Positions 7,400 through 15,499 of a stretch of DNA of 64,000 bases are shown here, in pieces; position 1 is the stretch's first letter, and each line of letters begins with the position of its first letter. The stretch is from NCBI GenBank assembly GCA_027067055.1, contig JAMOMK010000071.1:46665-110664 (forward strand). Reading direction: 5' to 3'. Made by a program: the position numbers and the translations under genes. The notes beneath the pieces are model-generated. The model had not been told where the DNA came from. It worked only from the letters and a program-made list of their open reading frames with translations, and ran no database searches. The stretch is from Lysobacterales bacterium. Lineage in GTDB: Bacteria > Pseudomonadota > Gammaproteobacteria > Xanthomonadales > Marinicellaceae.

Positions 7400-9463
7400 A
7401 TGAAAAAAAACAAACTAGCTTTAAGTATCTTGTCCGCTTTAACTATAAATCAAGCTGTTTTAGCTGATGATAGAGATGTTGAAAAACTCGATAATGTTGA
7501 GGTTGTAGAACAACAACAAAGTCGTGAAATGACTGTACAACTTTTACCAGAAAAAGCACAAAGTATTATTGATACTCCTGATGTTTTGAAAAAAATGGCA
7601 GGTGCAAATGTTAATCGTAATGGTCCATTAACAGGCTTGGCACAATATAGAGGTCTCTCTGGTGCTCGCGTTAATGTGCAAATCAATGGTTCAAATATGC
7701 AAGAGTCTTGTTCTAACTCGATGGATGCTGCCATGAGTCATGTGCCAGCAAGCATGGTGGATGCTGTTATTCTAAAGCGTGGTATTGCTCCTGTGAGTAC
7801 AGGTATCGAAACTATCGGTGGCAGTATTTTTGTTATTCCAAAAAATATCAAAGGCACTTCCGAGGAGTTTGAGTTTGGTGGCGAGGCATCTTTAGGCTTT
7901 ACATCCGTAAACTCAGGCAAAAAAGCGTCTGTTTTGTTGTCTGCACAATCAGCAGTTCATAGCTTTTACTTTGGTGCAGAATCTGAAAATGGCGATAGTT
8001 TTGACTTTAAAAATGGTACAAATTTCAACACTGAGTATGATAGAGATTTTTATCTTTTAGGTTATAATTACGTAGGCGAAAAACAAACCTTTGCATTTAA
8101 GTATAACTATAATGATACTGGCAAGACAGGCACGCCATCATTGCCTATGGATATTGTTTATGCCGAAGGTGGCATGGCAAATATTGAACACACCTACCGT
8201 TTTGCAGATGATTGGAAATTAACATCTGAATTTTCTCACCAAAATACTGACCATTTAATGAGTAATTACTTATTTAGAAACGCACAAGGCCGCAGAGACT
8301 CACTAACACAAGTCAACAGCAATTCATTTGCCTTTGTTTTAGATACAATGATTTCTATGGGTCAGCTTTCTTTTGGACTAGAAGGTGATGCCACTAGCCA
8401 CCAAGCAGACATCACTAGCCCTGATAATGCTATGCTTCATATTTCTAATTTTGACACCCGAAAAGACCGCAATAGCTTTTTTGCCGAGCTACAATCAAAC
8501 TTAAGTGATAATTTGAATTTATCCAGCGGTATTCGTTATACCCAAGTTGATATGGATGCAGCAGATGTTTCCACAACAATGGCAATGATGGATACGCCAA
8601 TGGGTCAAATGCACCGCATGTCGCGCAATAGCTTTAATGCATCAAATAGAAACATTACTGACAACAATGTTGATTTGTCTTTTAACTTAACCCAAAAACT
8701 AAACGACAGCTTATCATTTGAGTACGGCTTAGGTTATAAAACACGCTCACCAAGCTATCAAGAGCGTTACTTATGGTTGCCACTTGAGGCAACTGCAGGC
8801 ATGGCAGATGGTTTTAAGTATTTAGGTAATTTAGACTTAAAACCAGAAAAAGCAACTCAATTTGAATTTGGCATGGTTTATGAAAGTGAAGGGTTGCGTT
8901 TTGCCCCGCATGTTTTTTATCATCAAGTCGACGACTATATCCAAGGTACGCCAACACCAAACCCAAAAGTGCTAAAATTCAATAATGTTGATGCCAAGTT
9001 ATATGGTGCGGATTTAGAGTTTAGTTATCAAATAACCGACAACATGGCTATCAACAATGTTACTAGCTATGTTAAAGGTGAGCGTCGCGATATTGACGAC
9101 AGCCTTTACCGCATAGCTCCACTCAACACACGTTTTGAATTGACTTATGGCATGAGTAACTGGAACTTCAGTGGTGAGCTAGTTGCTTATCAAGCGCAAG
9201 ATGATGTCTCTGTAACCAACCAGGAGCAAGCCACTCCTGGTTATGGTATCACCAACTTAGCAGGAACCTATAGCTTTAATGACAAAGCCAATATAGCCTT
9301 TGGCGTTAATAATATTTTTGACAAGAAATACTACAACCACCTTAATGGTTATAATCGTAATAACCTCAATGCTGATGTCGGGTTTGATCCAACAAACCCA
9401 CGCGCATACCGCCTCCCAGGCGAAGGCGTAAACCTTTACGCAACATTATACTTACACTGGTAA
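7400..9463 (+). CDS. TonB-dependent receptor, OprC/NosA copper-type
   Basis: Outer-membrane TonB-dependent transporter of 687 residues: signal peptide cleaved near ALA/DD at 22, plug domain, then a beta-barrel ending in Trp (YATLYLHW). In the plug, ESCSNSMDAAM gives a CxxxM motif (Cys104, Met108), and in the barrel MGQMHRMSRN gives HxM (His405, Met407); CxxxM plus HxM is the copper-site signature described for OprC/NosA. The surrounding MAMMDTPMGQM is Met-rich. The likely substrate is copper, possibly for cuproenzymes of respiration. It is transcribed alone, divergent from regB, and the operator between them suggests redox control. Substrate assignment is inference from the motif. Confidence 0.85.
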   Translation: MKKNKLALSILSALTINQAVLADDRDVEKLDNVEVVEQQQSREMTVQLLPEKAQSIIDTPDVLKKMAGANVNRNGPLTGLAQYRGLSGARVNVQINGSNMQESCSNSMDAAMSHVPASMVDAVILKRGIAPVSTGIETIGGSIFVIPKNIKGTSEEFEFGGEASLGFTSVNSGKKASVLLSAQSAVHSFYFGAESENGDSFDFKNGTNFNTEYDRDFYLLGYNYVGEKQTFAFKYNYNDTGKTGTPSLPMDIVYAEGGMANIEHTYRFADDWKLTSEFSHQNTDHLMSNYLFRNAQGRRDSLTQVNSNSFAFVLDTMISMGQLSFGLEGDATSHQADITSPDNAMLHISNFDTRKDRNSFFAELQSNLSDNLNLSSGIRYTQVDMDAADVSTTMAMMDTPMGQMHRMSRNSFNASNRNITDNNVDLSFNLTQKLNDSLSFEYGLGYKTRSPSYQERYLWLPLEATAGMADGFKYLGNLDLKPEKATQFEFGMVYESEGLRFAPHVFYHQVDDYIQGTPTPNPKVLKFNNVDAKLYGADLEFSYQITDNMAINNVTSYVKGERRDIDDSLYRIAPLNTRFELTYGMSNWNFSGELVAYQAQDDVSVTNQEQATPGYGITNLAGTYSFNDKANIAFGVNNIFDKKYYNHLNGYNRNNLNADVGFDPTNPRAYRLPGEGVNLYATLYLHW

Positions 9464-9690
9464 ACCCTCACCTGAGATATGTGCATGACTAAAGACGAAT
9501 GGGATGGAGATGAACATTGAGCTAGTTTTTTCTCTAAAAATTGAATCTATAGTCATTCTATATTTTGATTTTTAGAGGAAAAAATAGCCGATAAAGCTTT
9601 ATTTTAACTATTATTAATATATAAAATATAGCTAAAAGGCTACATTCCCATCGTTATTAGTTATGTATATACCTCACCAGTGTAAGTGTT
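9449..9690. repeat. Long imperfect inverted repeat after the TonB receptor
   Basis: The 301 bases between the receptor and the next gene are non-coding and form nested inverted repeats. The outermost arms are CTTACACTGG (9451-9460, inside the last receptor codons) and CCAGTGTAAG (9677-9686). Middle arms around 9487-9510 (ACTAAAGACGAATGGGATGG) and 9641-9665 (its degenerate complement) follow, and the core at 9522-9586 is a hairpin with arms rich in TTTTTTCTCTAAAAAT and its complement. The core could act as a bidirectional terminator. The whole resembles a small degenerate palindromic element. Confidence 0.6.
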
Positions 9691-9764
9691 TTTATTTTTA
9701 AAACACTAACTCAAATACTCCGAAGTCCCTCAAGGAAGAGGGCAAATTTGAGGCTTAACAATCA

Positions 9765-10691
9765 CTACAATCCAAACTCTAATAAAGACATCATTTCATA
9801 AGCAAGCTCGAAGTCGTCTTCGTCCACAACCTCTGCAAAGAACTCTTCGAAACTCTCTTCTCTGTCTTCTGTGTGTAAATCACTAATCGTATAGAAAACC
9901 AATAAAGTTTTTTTGTACTCTTGAAAAATTGAACCCAAGTAGTGACTTTGTGCTATTTCTCGCAAATTCTCAAACATCTTATTTTTGAAAAGTATTATCG
10001 CTGGGTGGTTGCTTTTTTGAACATCCAACTCTACTACTCCTTGAATATATTCTAAGTATTCTTGTTTATCATCTTCTACCAGTATGTCCGTAAGTAAGTC
10101 GTGTGTTTTAGCTAAAAAAACAATAGGGACAAATAAATCAACATAAATTCGTGCTAATTCGGCAAATCCATGCTTTTTTAATGCCGTTTTTGCTAAGCAA
10201 TGTATGGTTTTTAATGCTTCTGCATCTAATATCGGCTCTTCTATCCATAAGTTAATTTCCTCTTCTTCCTCTTCGAAGGTTTTAACTGGTGTTTCTTTGC
10301 CATCTTCATAAACCTTTCCATTAGAGTAGGTGACTATTACTGGTATATGTCCATAGTCCTCATCATGTGTAACCTCTGCAGAAACTTTATCACAGTAGTT
10401 TCCAAGAAAACCTACCAACGCAACAGTAAACTCTGGTCCAAGTCCACCTGTTGTAATTTCTAGGGTCATTTCTTTTCCCTTTATAATTGGACAGTCTTTT
10501 ATGTATTCAATGTAGTTTCCATAATATTGGTTAGAAAAAATTTGTTGATACTTTTCTTGCGCTTTATCCAACCCTTTTAATACCTTAGTAACAGAGCTTA
10601 GCTCTCCTTTTATTAAACACTCTATAAAGTCATTAATTGTTTTTTTATTTTTACTTTGTGCCTTTATTTTTAAATTTATACCATATTCCAC
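9765..10691 (-). CDS. Hypothetical protein, 308 residues, acidic
   Basis: I do not recognise this protein. It is a soluble 308-residue chain beginning at GTG with a good ribosome binding site (AGGAAACAAGAC just upstream). The N-terminal third has an alternating-strand look (EMTLEITTGGLGPEFTVALV near residue 75), then an acidic low-complexity stretch with six consecutive Glu near residue 145, then helical segments. The C-terminus is strongly acidic (EEFFAEVVDEDDFELAYEMM). No signal peptide or transmembrane helix is visible. It is transcribed leftward behind a VOC gene, with 62 bases between. AT-rich codon use and its isolation suggest accessory origin. Confidence 0.7.
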   Translation of the reverse strand: MEYGINLKIKAQSKNKKTINDFIECLIKGELSSVTKVLKGLDKAQEKYQQIFSNQYYGNYIEYIKDCPIIKGKEMTLEITTGGLGPEFTVALVGFLGNYCDKVSAEVTHDEDYGHIPVIVTYSNGKVYEDGKETPVKTFEEEEEEINLWIEEPILDAEALKTIHCLAKTALKKHGFAELARIYVDLFVPIVFLAKTHDLLTDILVEDDKQEYLEYIQGVVELDVQKSNHPAIILFKNKMFENLREIAQSHYLGSIFQEYKKTLLVFYTISDLHTEDREESFEEFFAEVVDEDDFELAYEMMSLLEFGL

Positions 10692-10753
10692 GTCTTGTTT
10701 CCTGTTTAGTCAATAAGTGTGAGCTAAAGCACACACACCAGATTATAAGAAAA

Positions 10754-11128
10754 TCATTCTTGCATACTATAAAATGCCATTTTATTACCATCTGGATCGC
10801 GGACGTAACCAAAGTAGAACTGTCCATCGCCACGAACACCGGGTTCACCTTCGTCAGTTGCACCGAGTGATAAAGCTTTGGCATGAAGTTTTTTGATGGT
10901 TGCTAAGCCATCAACGACTATCGCTGGCATGGTGCCATTGCCTGCCGTGGCGGTTTCACCATCATGTGGAGTCACCACTGAAAACATGGCATCGCCTGGG
11001 GTTTTTCCCCATAAAATTATATGGTCATCTGCCATTATGCGTCCTGCGCCAATGATACTAAAGAGTTCATCGTAATATTTTCCTGATTTTTCAATATCAT
11101 TTGTGCCTATGGTTATGTAGCCTATCAT
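10754..11128 (-). CDS. VOC family (glyoxalase-like) protein
   Basis: A 124-residue single-domain protein of the vicinal oxygen chelate fold. The typical opening IGYITIGTNDIEKSGKYYDEL and the closing YFGYVRDPDGNKMAFYS mark the two beta-alpha-beta-beta-beta modules. Such small cytosolic members are often annotated as glyoxalase or bleomycin-resistance-like proteins, but the substrate cannot be predicted; a conserved Glu metal ligand at the C-terminus is not clear here. It is the upstream gene of a leftward pair with the 308-residue hypothetical, and is divergent from the Fur-box-bearing porin cluster. Confidence 0.9.
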   Translation of the reverse strand: MIGYITIGTNDIEKSGKYYDELFSIIGAGRIMADDHIILWGKTPGDAMFSVVTPHDGETATAGNGTMPAIVVDGLATIKKLHAKALSLGATDEGEPGVRGDGQFYFGYVRDPDGNKMAFYSMQE

Positions 11129-11191
11129 GCTGGTATCTCATTTAATAAAACTTAATTATACGATATATTCAAAATAAATTCACGTTAGTTG

Positions 11192-11208
11192 TTGAGAATC
11201 ATTCTCAA
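11192..11208. promoter_or_regulatory. Fur box upstream of the porin cluster
   Basis: TTGAGAATCATTCTCAA is a perfect 17-base palindrome (8+1+8) with the GAGAATCATTCTC core typical of Fur or Fur-like operators. It lies 43 bases before the porin start. A second, shorter match follows at 11239-11249. Confidence 0.75.
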
Positions 11209-11238
11209 ATAGAATAATATGCGACTTTAATCTTAACA

Positions 11239-11249
11239 AGAATCATTCT
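11239..11249. promoter_or_regulatory. Second Fur-like half palindrome at the porin start
   Basis: AGAATCATTCT, an 11-base perfect palindrome with the same core as the upstream box, ends one base before the ATG at 11251. Binding here would block transcription or initiation. Paired Fur sites strengthen the case for iron repression of the three-gene cluster. Confidence 0.6.
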
Positions 11250-11250
11250 C

Positions 11251-12441
11251 ATGTGCATAAAAAGACTTATTCAATTACTTTTGTTTATAACACCCTTTTC
11301 TTTGGCCGCACAAGACACACCAAGTCTTGAACAAATGTGGCAATTAATACAGCAACAGCAAGCGACTATTGAAAAACTACAAGCTCAAATACAGGGCAAT
11401 TCACAAGTCGTTGAACAACAGTCTCAAGCGATTGAAATTATCAGTGATAATATAGATGGATCAACTAACCAGTCTCAATCCAAATATAAGTTTGGTGGTT
11501 ATGGTGAAGTGCATTACGGTAATACAGATAAGGGTAACAGTATCGATGCGCACCGTTTTGTTTTATTTAATGGCTATGATTTTACTGATAAAACACGGTT
11601 TTATTCAGAACTCGAGGTAGAACATGCCTTAAGTGGTGACGGTTTACCAGGGGAGGTGGAATTAGAACAGGCTTTTATTGAACACCGAGTCAATGATAAA
11701 ACCACTGTCACTACAGGGATTTCTTTGCTGCCGATCGGTATTATTAACCAAACCCACGAACCAACTACATTTTATGGTGTGGAACGAAACAATGTTGAAA
11801 AAAACATTATTCCAACTACTTGGTGGGCTGCAGGGCTGGGTTTATCTCAACGGCTCAATGAAATGTTTGCTTACGATATTTTTATTAGTGAAGGATTAAA
11901 TGTAGCGCTTGCGGGTTCTGATGTGTTTTTAATTCGCAAAGGACGACAAGGAACAGCCAAGGCAAAGGCAAATAAAGGGGCAATCACCTCTCGGTTGCGG
12001 TTTAGTCCAAATAATCATTTGCAAATTAATGCCTCAATGATGTATCAACAAGACATAACTCAAGGAGTTTTAGGCGTTGATGCCACCTTATTTGAAACCA
12101 ATGTTCATTACAACATCAATAATTTTAGCCTAAAAGCTTTATACGCTCGATGGGGTTTAAATAAAAAAGTAAGGGCAATTGCTGCTGGCCGTGAGCAACA
12201 ATCGGGTTTTTATCTTGAGCCTTCTTATCGTTTTGGCAGTAATAACCAATACGGTGTTTTCAGCCGTTATTCTCAGTGGGATAATAATGCAGGTGATGAC
12301 AACAATACCGAAATATCCCAATTTGATTTTGGTTATAATTATTGGCTCACGCCGCAAGTGGTTTTTAAAGCCGACTACCAAGACCAATCGGGTGCAAAAG
12401 ACGATGATGGTTTTCATCTCGGTATGGGGTATTCATTCTAA
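11251..12441 (+). CDS. Outer-membrane porin, phosphate-selective porin O/P-like
   Basis: A 396-residue outer-membrane protein: signal peptide (MCIKRLIQLLLFITPFSLAAQ), a short coiled coil (LEQMWQLIQQQQATIEKLQAQIQ, residues about 27-60) as in trimeric porins, then a beta-barrel with YKFGGYGEVHYG, RFYSELEVEHALSG, FIEHRVNDKTTVTTGISLLPIG and a C-terminal aromatic residue (GMGYSF). The barrel resembles uncharacterised porins near the OprO/OprP group; the substrate may be an iron compound given the control region. Its last base overlaps the ATG of the FMN-binding protein, giving a three-gene operon. Two Fur-like sites precede it, so it should be expressed under iron starvation. Confidence 0.85.
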   Translation: MCIKRLIQLLLFITPFSLAAQDTPSLEQMWQLIQQQQATIEKLQAQIQGNSQVVEQQSQAIEIISDNIDGSTNQSQSKYKFGGYGEVHYGNTDKGNSIDAHRFVLFNGYDFTDKTRFYSELEVEHALSGDGLPGEVELEQAFIEHRVNDKTTVTTGISLLPIGIINQTHEPTTFYGVERNNVEKNIIPTTWWAAGLGLSQRLNEMFAYDIFISEGLNVALAGSDVFLIRKGRQGTAKAKANKGAITSRLRFSPNNHLQINASMMYQQDITQGVLGVDATLFETNVHYNINNFSLKALYARWGLNKKVRAIAAGREQQSGFYLEPSYRFGSNNQYGVFSRYSQWDNNAGDDNNTEISQFDFGYNYWLTPQVVFKADYQDQSGAKDDDGFHLGMGYSF

Positions 12442-12935
12442 TGCGCACCTCTTTTTTAGCTTGGACTCTGCCCATCATTTTCTTTTGCCAGCATGCTCAC
12501 GCAAATGATATTAAGGATTTTTTATCAAAACAGTTTACCCAAATACCTAAAGTGCAACGCATTTGGCTCGATAAAGAAAAACAAAATTATATCAAAACAG
12601 CTTTCAACCCAAGCCAAATAAAACTCAGTTACCGTTATTGGCAGAAAGACAATAAAACCGTATGGGTTTTGGATGAAGTTGGCAAAGAACGAAATATTAC
12701 AACGGGGATTATTATTACAGACCACACAATTAAATCTGTTGAAGTCATTGCTTATCGTGAATCGCGAGGAGGACAAGTGCAATCCAGTCGATTTATCAGC
12801 CAATATTCAGATAAAACCAGAAACAGTAACCACCTTGCTAAAGAAATTGACAGCATCAGCGGCGCAACCTTATCGGTTAATGCCCTTAACAAACAAGTCT
12901 CTTTAGCTTTGTATTTAAACTCCTTAATTCCATGA
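12441..12935 (+). CDS. Periplasmic FMN-binding domain protein
   Basis: A 164-residue exported protein (signal peptide ending near HAHA/ND) with an FMN-binding domain. The covalent flavinylation motif is ISGATLSVNAL, with the acceptor Thr at residue 143, the kind of site ApbE modifies. Single-domain proteins of this type shuttle electrons in the periplasm as part of flavin-based electron transfer. The start overlaps the porin stop, and the end overlaps the PepSY-type gene by four bases, so all three are translationally coupled. It is probably iron-regulated through the Fur boxes upstream of the porin. The domain and motif are seen; an iron-reducing role is inference. Confidence 0.88.
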   Translation: MRTSFLAWTLPIIFFCQHAHANDIKDFLSKQFTQIPKVQRIWLDKEKQNYIKTAFNPSQIKLSYRYWQKDNKTVWVLDEVGKERNITTGIIITDHTIKSVEVIAYRESRGGQVQSSRFISQYSDKTRNSNHLAKEIDSISGATLSVNALNKQVSLALYLNSLIP

Positions 12936-13540
12936 AAATAAAAAGACTATTACGAAAAGCCCACCGTCACATCGGTTTTTTTGCTGCTTTGTGGTTGTTG
13001 CTTTTAGCCAGCACAGGTTTACTGTTGCAGCACCGCTCTGATTGGCATCTGGATAAATCCTTTATTACAAATCAAACATTATTAAAACTTTATGGCGTTG
13101 GGCAACACGTGATTGCTCTTAAAACAGGTAACGGCTTTTTAATTCAAATCGATAAAGAGTTATTGATAAACCAGCAGAAAACTCTCTTTCCCGAACCCAT
13201 TCAAAAGGTCGCTTTTAGAGAACACAAATGGATTGTTGAAACGCGCTTAGGGCAGACATGGTTTAATCAACAAGGAGAAATTATTCAATACTTTGATGAA
13301 CTTGAGCCTTCACCTTTACAAGCAAAAGAAATAAGATGGTTGACTCCCTCTCAAGATAAAAACCTAATAGCCCAAGCCATTAAAGAAGTTAGCACCTCAT
13401 ATTTGTCTGTTTCTCAGGTGGTTTTTGATATTCATGCAGGAATAACCTCACCATCAATCCTTAATGATTTGGCGGCTGTTGCACTCATCTTTTTGTCTTT
13501 GTCTGGGCTGGTTATTTATTTTCGTCGAAAAGGTGGTTAA
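12932..13540 (+). CDS. PepSY-associated membrane protein, likely electron donor
   Basis: A 202-residue inner-membrane protein with an N-terminal helix (HRHIGFFAALWLLLLASTGLLLQH) preceded by a basic KIKRLLRKAHRH segment, a periplasmic domain of about 120 residues and a C-terminal helix (IFLSLSGLVIYFRRKGG). This is the two-helix PepSY-TM layout; histidines flank both helices (HRHIGF, and HAGITS near 168), as in proteins of this group that hold haem. It would pass electrons from the quinone pool or cytosolic donors to the FMN protein encoded upstream. It is the last gene of the porin/FMN-binding/PepSY operon. Confidence 0.82.
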   Translation: MKIKRLLRKAHRHIGFFAALWLLLLASTGLLLQHRSDWHLDKSFITNQTLLKLYGVGQHVIALKTGNGFLIQIDKELLINQQKTLFPEPIQKVAFREHKWIVETRLGQTWFNQQGEIIQYFDELEPSPLQAKEIRWLTPSQDKNLIAQAIKEVSTSYLSVSQVVFDIHAGITSPSILNDLAAVALIFLSLSGLVIYFRRKGG

Positions 13541-13782
13541 GTTTTTACTTTGTTTTTTCTCTCACAAAGGTGCGGCAATCGCAACGAGTTGATAATATTG
13601 CATTAAAACAATTTAAAATTCGTTACTTAAATAGGTTTTATTCATAATAAATCATGAGTTTGGGCTTAATTTTAATATTAATAGTCTTTATTTTGATACC
13701 TTCTTTTTTTTGTTTTATCTAGAATAAGAGATGTTGATTATTTTTAATCAATATTACTATAATTTAAACTTCGGAGAATTTT

Positions 13783-13998
13783 ATGAAATTAAAAACATTT
13801 ATTATTTCAACAGCTTTATTTTTTAGCATTAATGTTTATGCAAGCTGTGGTAGTGCCCAAAACTCATATTTAAGCGCATTATCAAATTTAACTAGCGTGC
13901 TTTCAAACCCAAACAGTACAAGTGCTCAAGTAAACATGGCTCAAAGCAATGCTTATGCAGCTCAAGTCAATGTTGAGTTACAATGCCACCAGTTTTAA
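13783..13998 (+). CDS. Small secreted protein, 71 residues
   Basis: A short gene with a clear signal peptide (MKLKTFIISTALFFSINVYA) and a mature part of about 51 residues that is Ser/Asn/Ala-rich with two cysteines (one at the mature N-terminus in ASCGSAQ, one near the end in LQCHQF), which could form a disulfide. The ATG has a good upstream signal (CGGAGAATTTT). I recognise no family. It stands alone after 240 bases of AT-rich non-coding sequence and is followed by a hairpin at 14012-14039 that may terminate it. A periplasmic or secreted role is all that can be said. Confidence 0.65.
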   Translation: MKLKTFIISTALFFSINVYASCGSAQNSYLSALSNLTSVLSNPNSTSAQVNMAQSNAYAAQVNVELQCHQF

Positions 13999-14011
13999 AA
14001 ACTTGCATATC

Positions 14012-14039
14012 AATACCTCGTAGTTTACTGCGGGGTATT
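14012..14039. terminator. Hairpin between the small secreted gene and mnmE
   Basis: AATACCTCG and CGGGGTATT pair over nine bases (one G-U) around a 10-base loop. It has no T-run, so it may be a terminator of both converging genes or a small repeat element. Confidence 0.4.
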
Positions 14040-14161
14040 CCCCCCTACATCTTCCTGTCCACACTCCCCCCACCAAGGTTCTTTCTTTAATTTTGGAATG
14101 TAATGGTCTAATAAACTCGGAGACAGTTTTGGCCTTATAATAAGCAAAAAGTTTTATAGTA

Positions 14162-15493
14162 TTACTTACCAATACAAAATGAAGAGAAAATTTCTCCAAG
14201 CAGGTCATCACTGGTGAAGTCTCCAGTTATTTGACTAAGGTGTTCTTGAGCTTGGCATAGGTCTTCGGCAACCAGCTCGCCTGCTTGGTTGTTGAGAAAG
14301 TTGTGTTCGGCTATAGCTACGTTTTCTAAGGTTTTTTGCAGTTGAGTTATATGACGAGAGCGAGCTGAAAAACTGCTTTCGATATCGCCTTGTGAGTTAA
14401 TCATCTGCAGTATTTTGTTTTCTAATTCATCAAACCCTTGTTCTGTTTTTGCCGATAAAATGATTTCATTATCGTCCAGTTTTTGCTGCTTATTTATCAA
14501 GTCTGCTTTATTGTAAACGGTGATTTTACGTTTACTAAAGGGTAAATCAGCGAGGTTTTGTTTTTGTTTTTCTGTATCTTGTGAACTATCAATTACTTGT
14601 AGAATGATATCGGCTTGTTGCAGTATTTGTTTGGCTCTTTTAATCCCTTCTTGTTCCACCTTGTCTTCGGTGATATGAATGCCTGCTGTATCAATGATTA
14701 ATACAGGAATACCGTGAATATTGATATTTTCTTTGACCACATCGCGAGTGGTGCCAGCAATATCTGACACAATAGCCGTTTCATTACGGGTAAAAAGATT
14801 TAACAACGAAGATTTACCTACATTGGGTTGTCCAACAATTCCTATCATGACGCCTTTGTTTAGTAACTCTCCTTGTTGTGCTTGAGCCAATAAATCTTTT
14901 AAGCTTTGGTGCAAACCTTGCATTTTTTGTTGCTGAACTTTGTCTGCTAAAAAGTCTATTTCTTCTTCAGGAAAATCAATCGCGGCCTCTATCCATACCC
15001 GCAAACTGATAAGTTGTTTGAGTATTTGTGCCACCTTGTTTGAAAAATCGCCTTGCAACGAACGTTGTGCAGCTTTTGCGGCTTGTTCGGTACTGGATGA
15101 AATTAAGTCTGCAATGGCTTCTGCCTGAACTAAATCAATTTTATCATTAAGAAAGGCGCGTTGCGAAAACTCTCCAGCTTGTGCTTGTCTAGCTCCGCAC
15201 GCTATAACTGCCTGCAATAACACATTCATCACTACAGGTCCACCATGTCCTTGTAGTTCGATAACATCTTCACCCGTAAAAGAGTGTGGATTTGGAAAGT
15301 AGAGGATTATGCCTTCGTCAATCAATTGCTTTTGATGAATAAATCGTGCGTAGTGTGCCTGACGAGGTTTTGGAGTTTTGTTGCTAATTATTGTACAAAT
15401 CTCAAGTGCTTTATCCCCTGAGATTCGAATAATACCGACGCCGCCCACACCCGGAGCGGTTGCTATGGCGGCGATGGTATCGTGTTGTTTCAT
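14162..15493 (-). CDS. mnmE: tRNA modification GTPase MnmE
   Basis: MnmE with MnmG installs the 5-carboxymethylaminomethyl group on U34 of certain tRNAs. The 443 residues show the N-terminal formyl-THF-binding domain (IAAIATAPGVGGVGIIRISG), a helical domain, the inserted G domain (GIVGQPNVGKSSLLN, DIAGTTRDV, IDTAGIH, YNKADL) and the invariant C-terminal CIGK. It lies six bases downstream of yidC in the origin cluster. The usual partner mnmG, often next in line, is not in this window. Identification is secure. Confidence 0.98.
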   Translation of the reverse strand: MKQHDTIAAIATAPGVGGVGIIRISGDKALEICTIISNKTPKPRQAHYARFIHQKQLIDEGIILYFPNPHSFTGEDVIELQGHGGPVVMNVLLQAVIACGARQAQAGEFSQRAFLNDKIDLVQAEAIADLISSSTEQAAKAAQRSLQGDFSNKVAQILKQLISLRVWIEAAIDFPEEEIDFLADKVQQQKMQGLHQSLKDLLAQAQQGELLNKGVMIGIVGQPNVGKSSLLNLFTRNETAIVSDIAGTTRDVVKENINIHGIPVLIIDTAGIHITEDKVEQEGIKRAKQILQQADIILQVIDSSQDTEKQKQNLADLPFSKRKITVYNKADLINKQQKLDDNEIILSAKTEQGFDELENKILQMINSQGDIESSFSARSRHITQLQKTLENVAIAEHNFLNNQAGELVAEDLCQAQEHLSQITGDFTSDDLLGEIFSSFCIGK

Positions 15494-15499
15494 TTTTAT

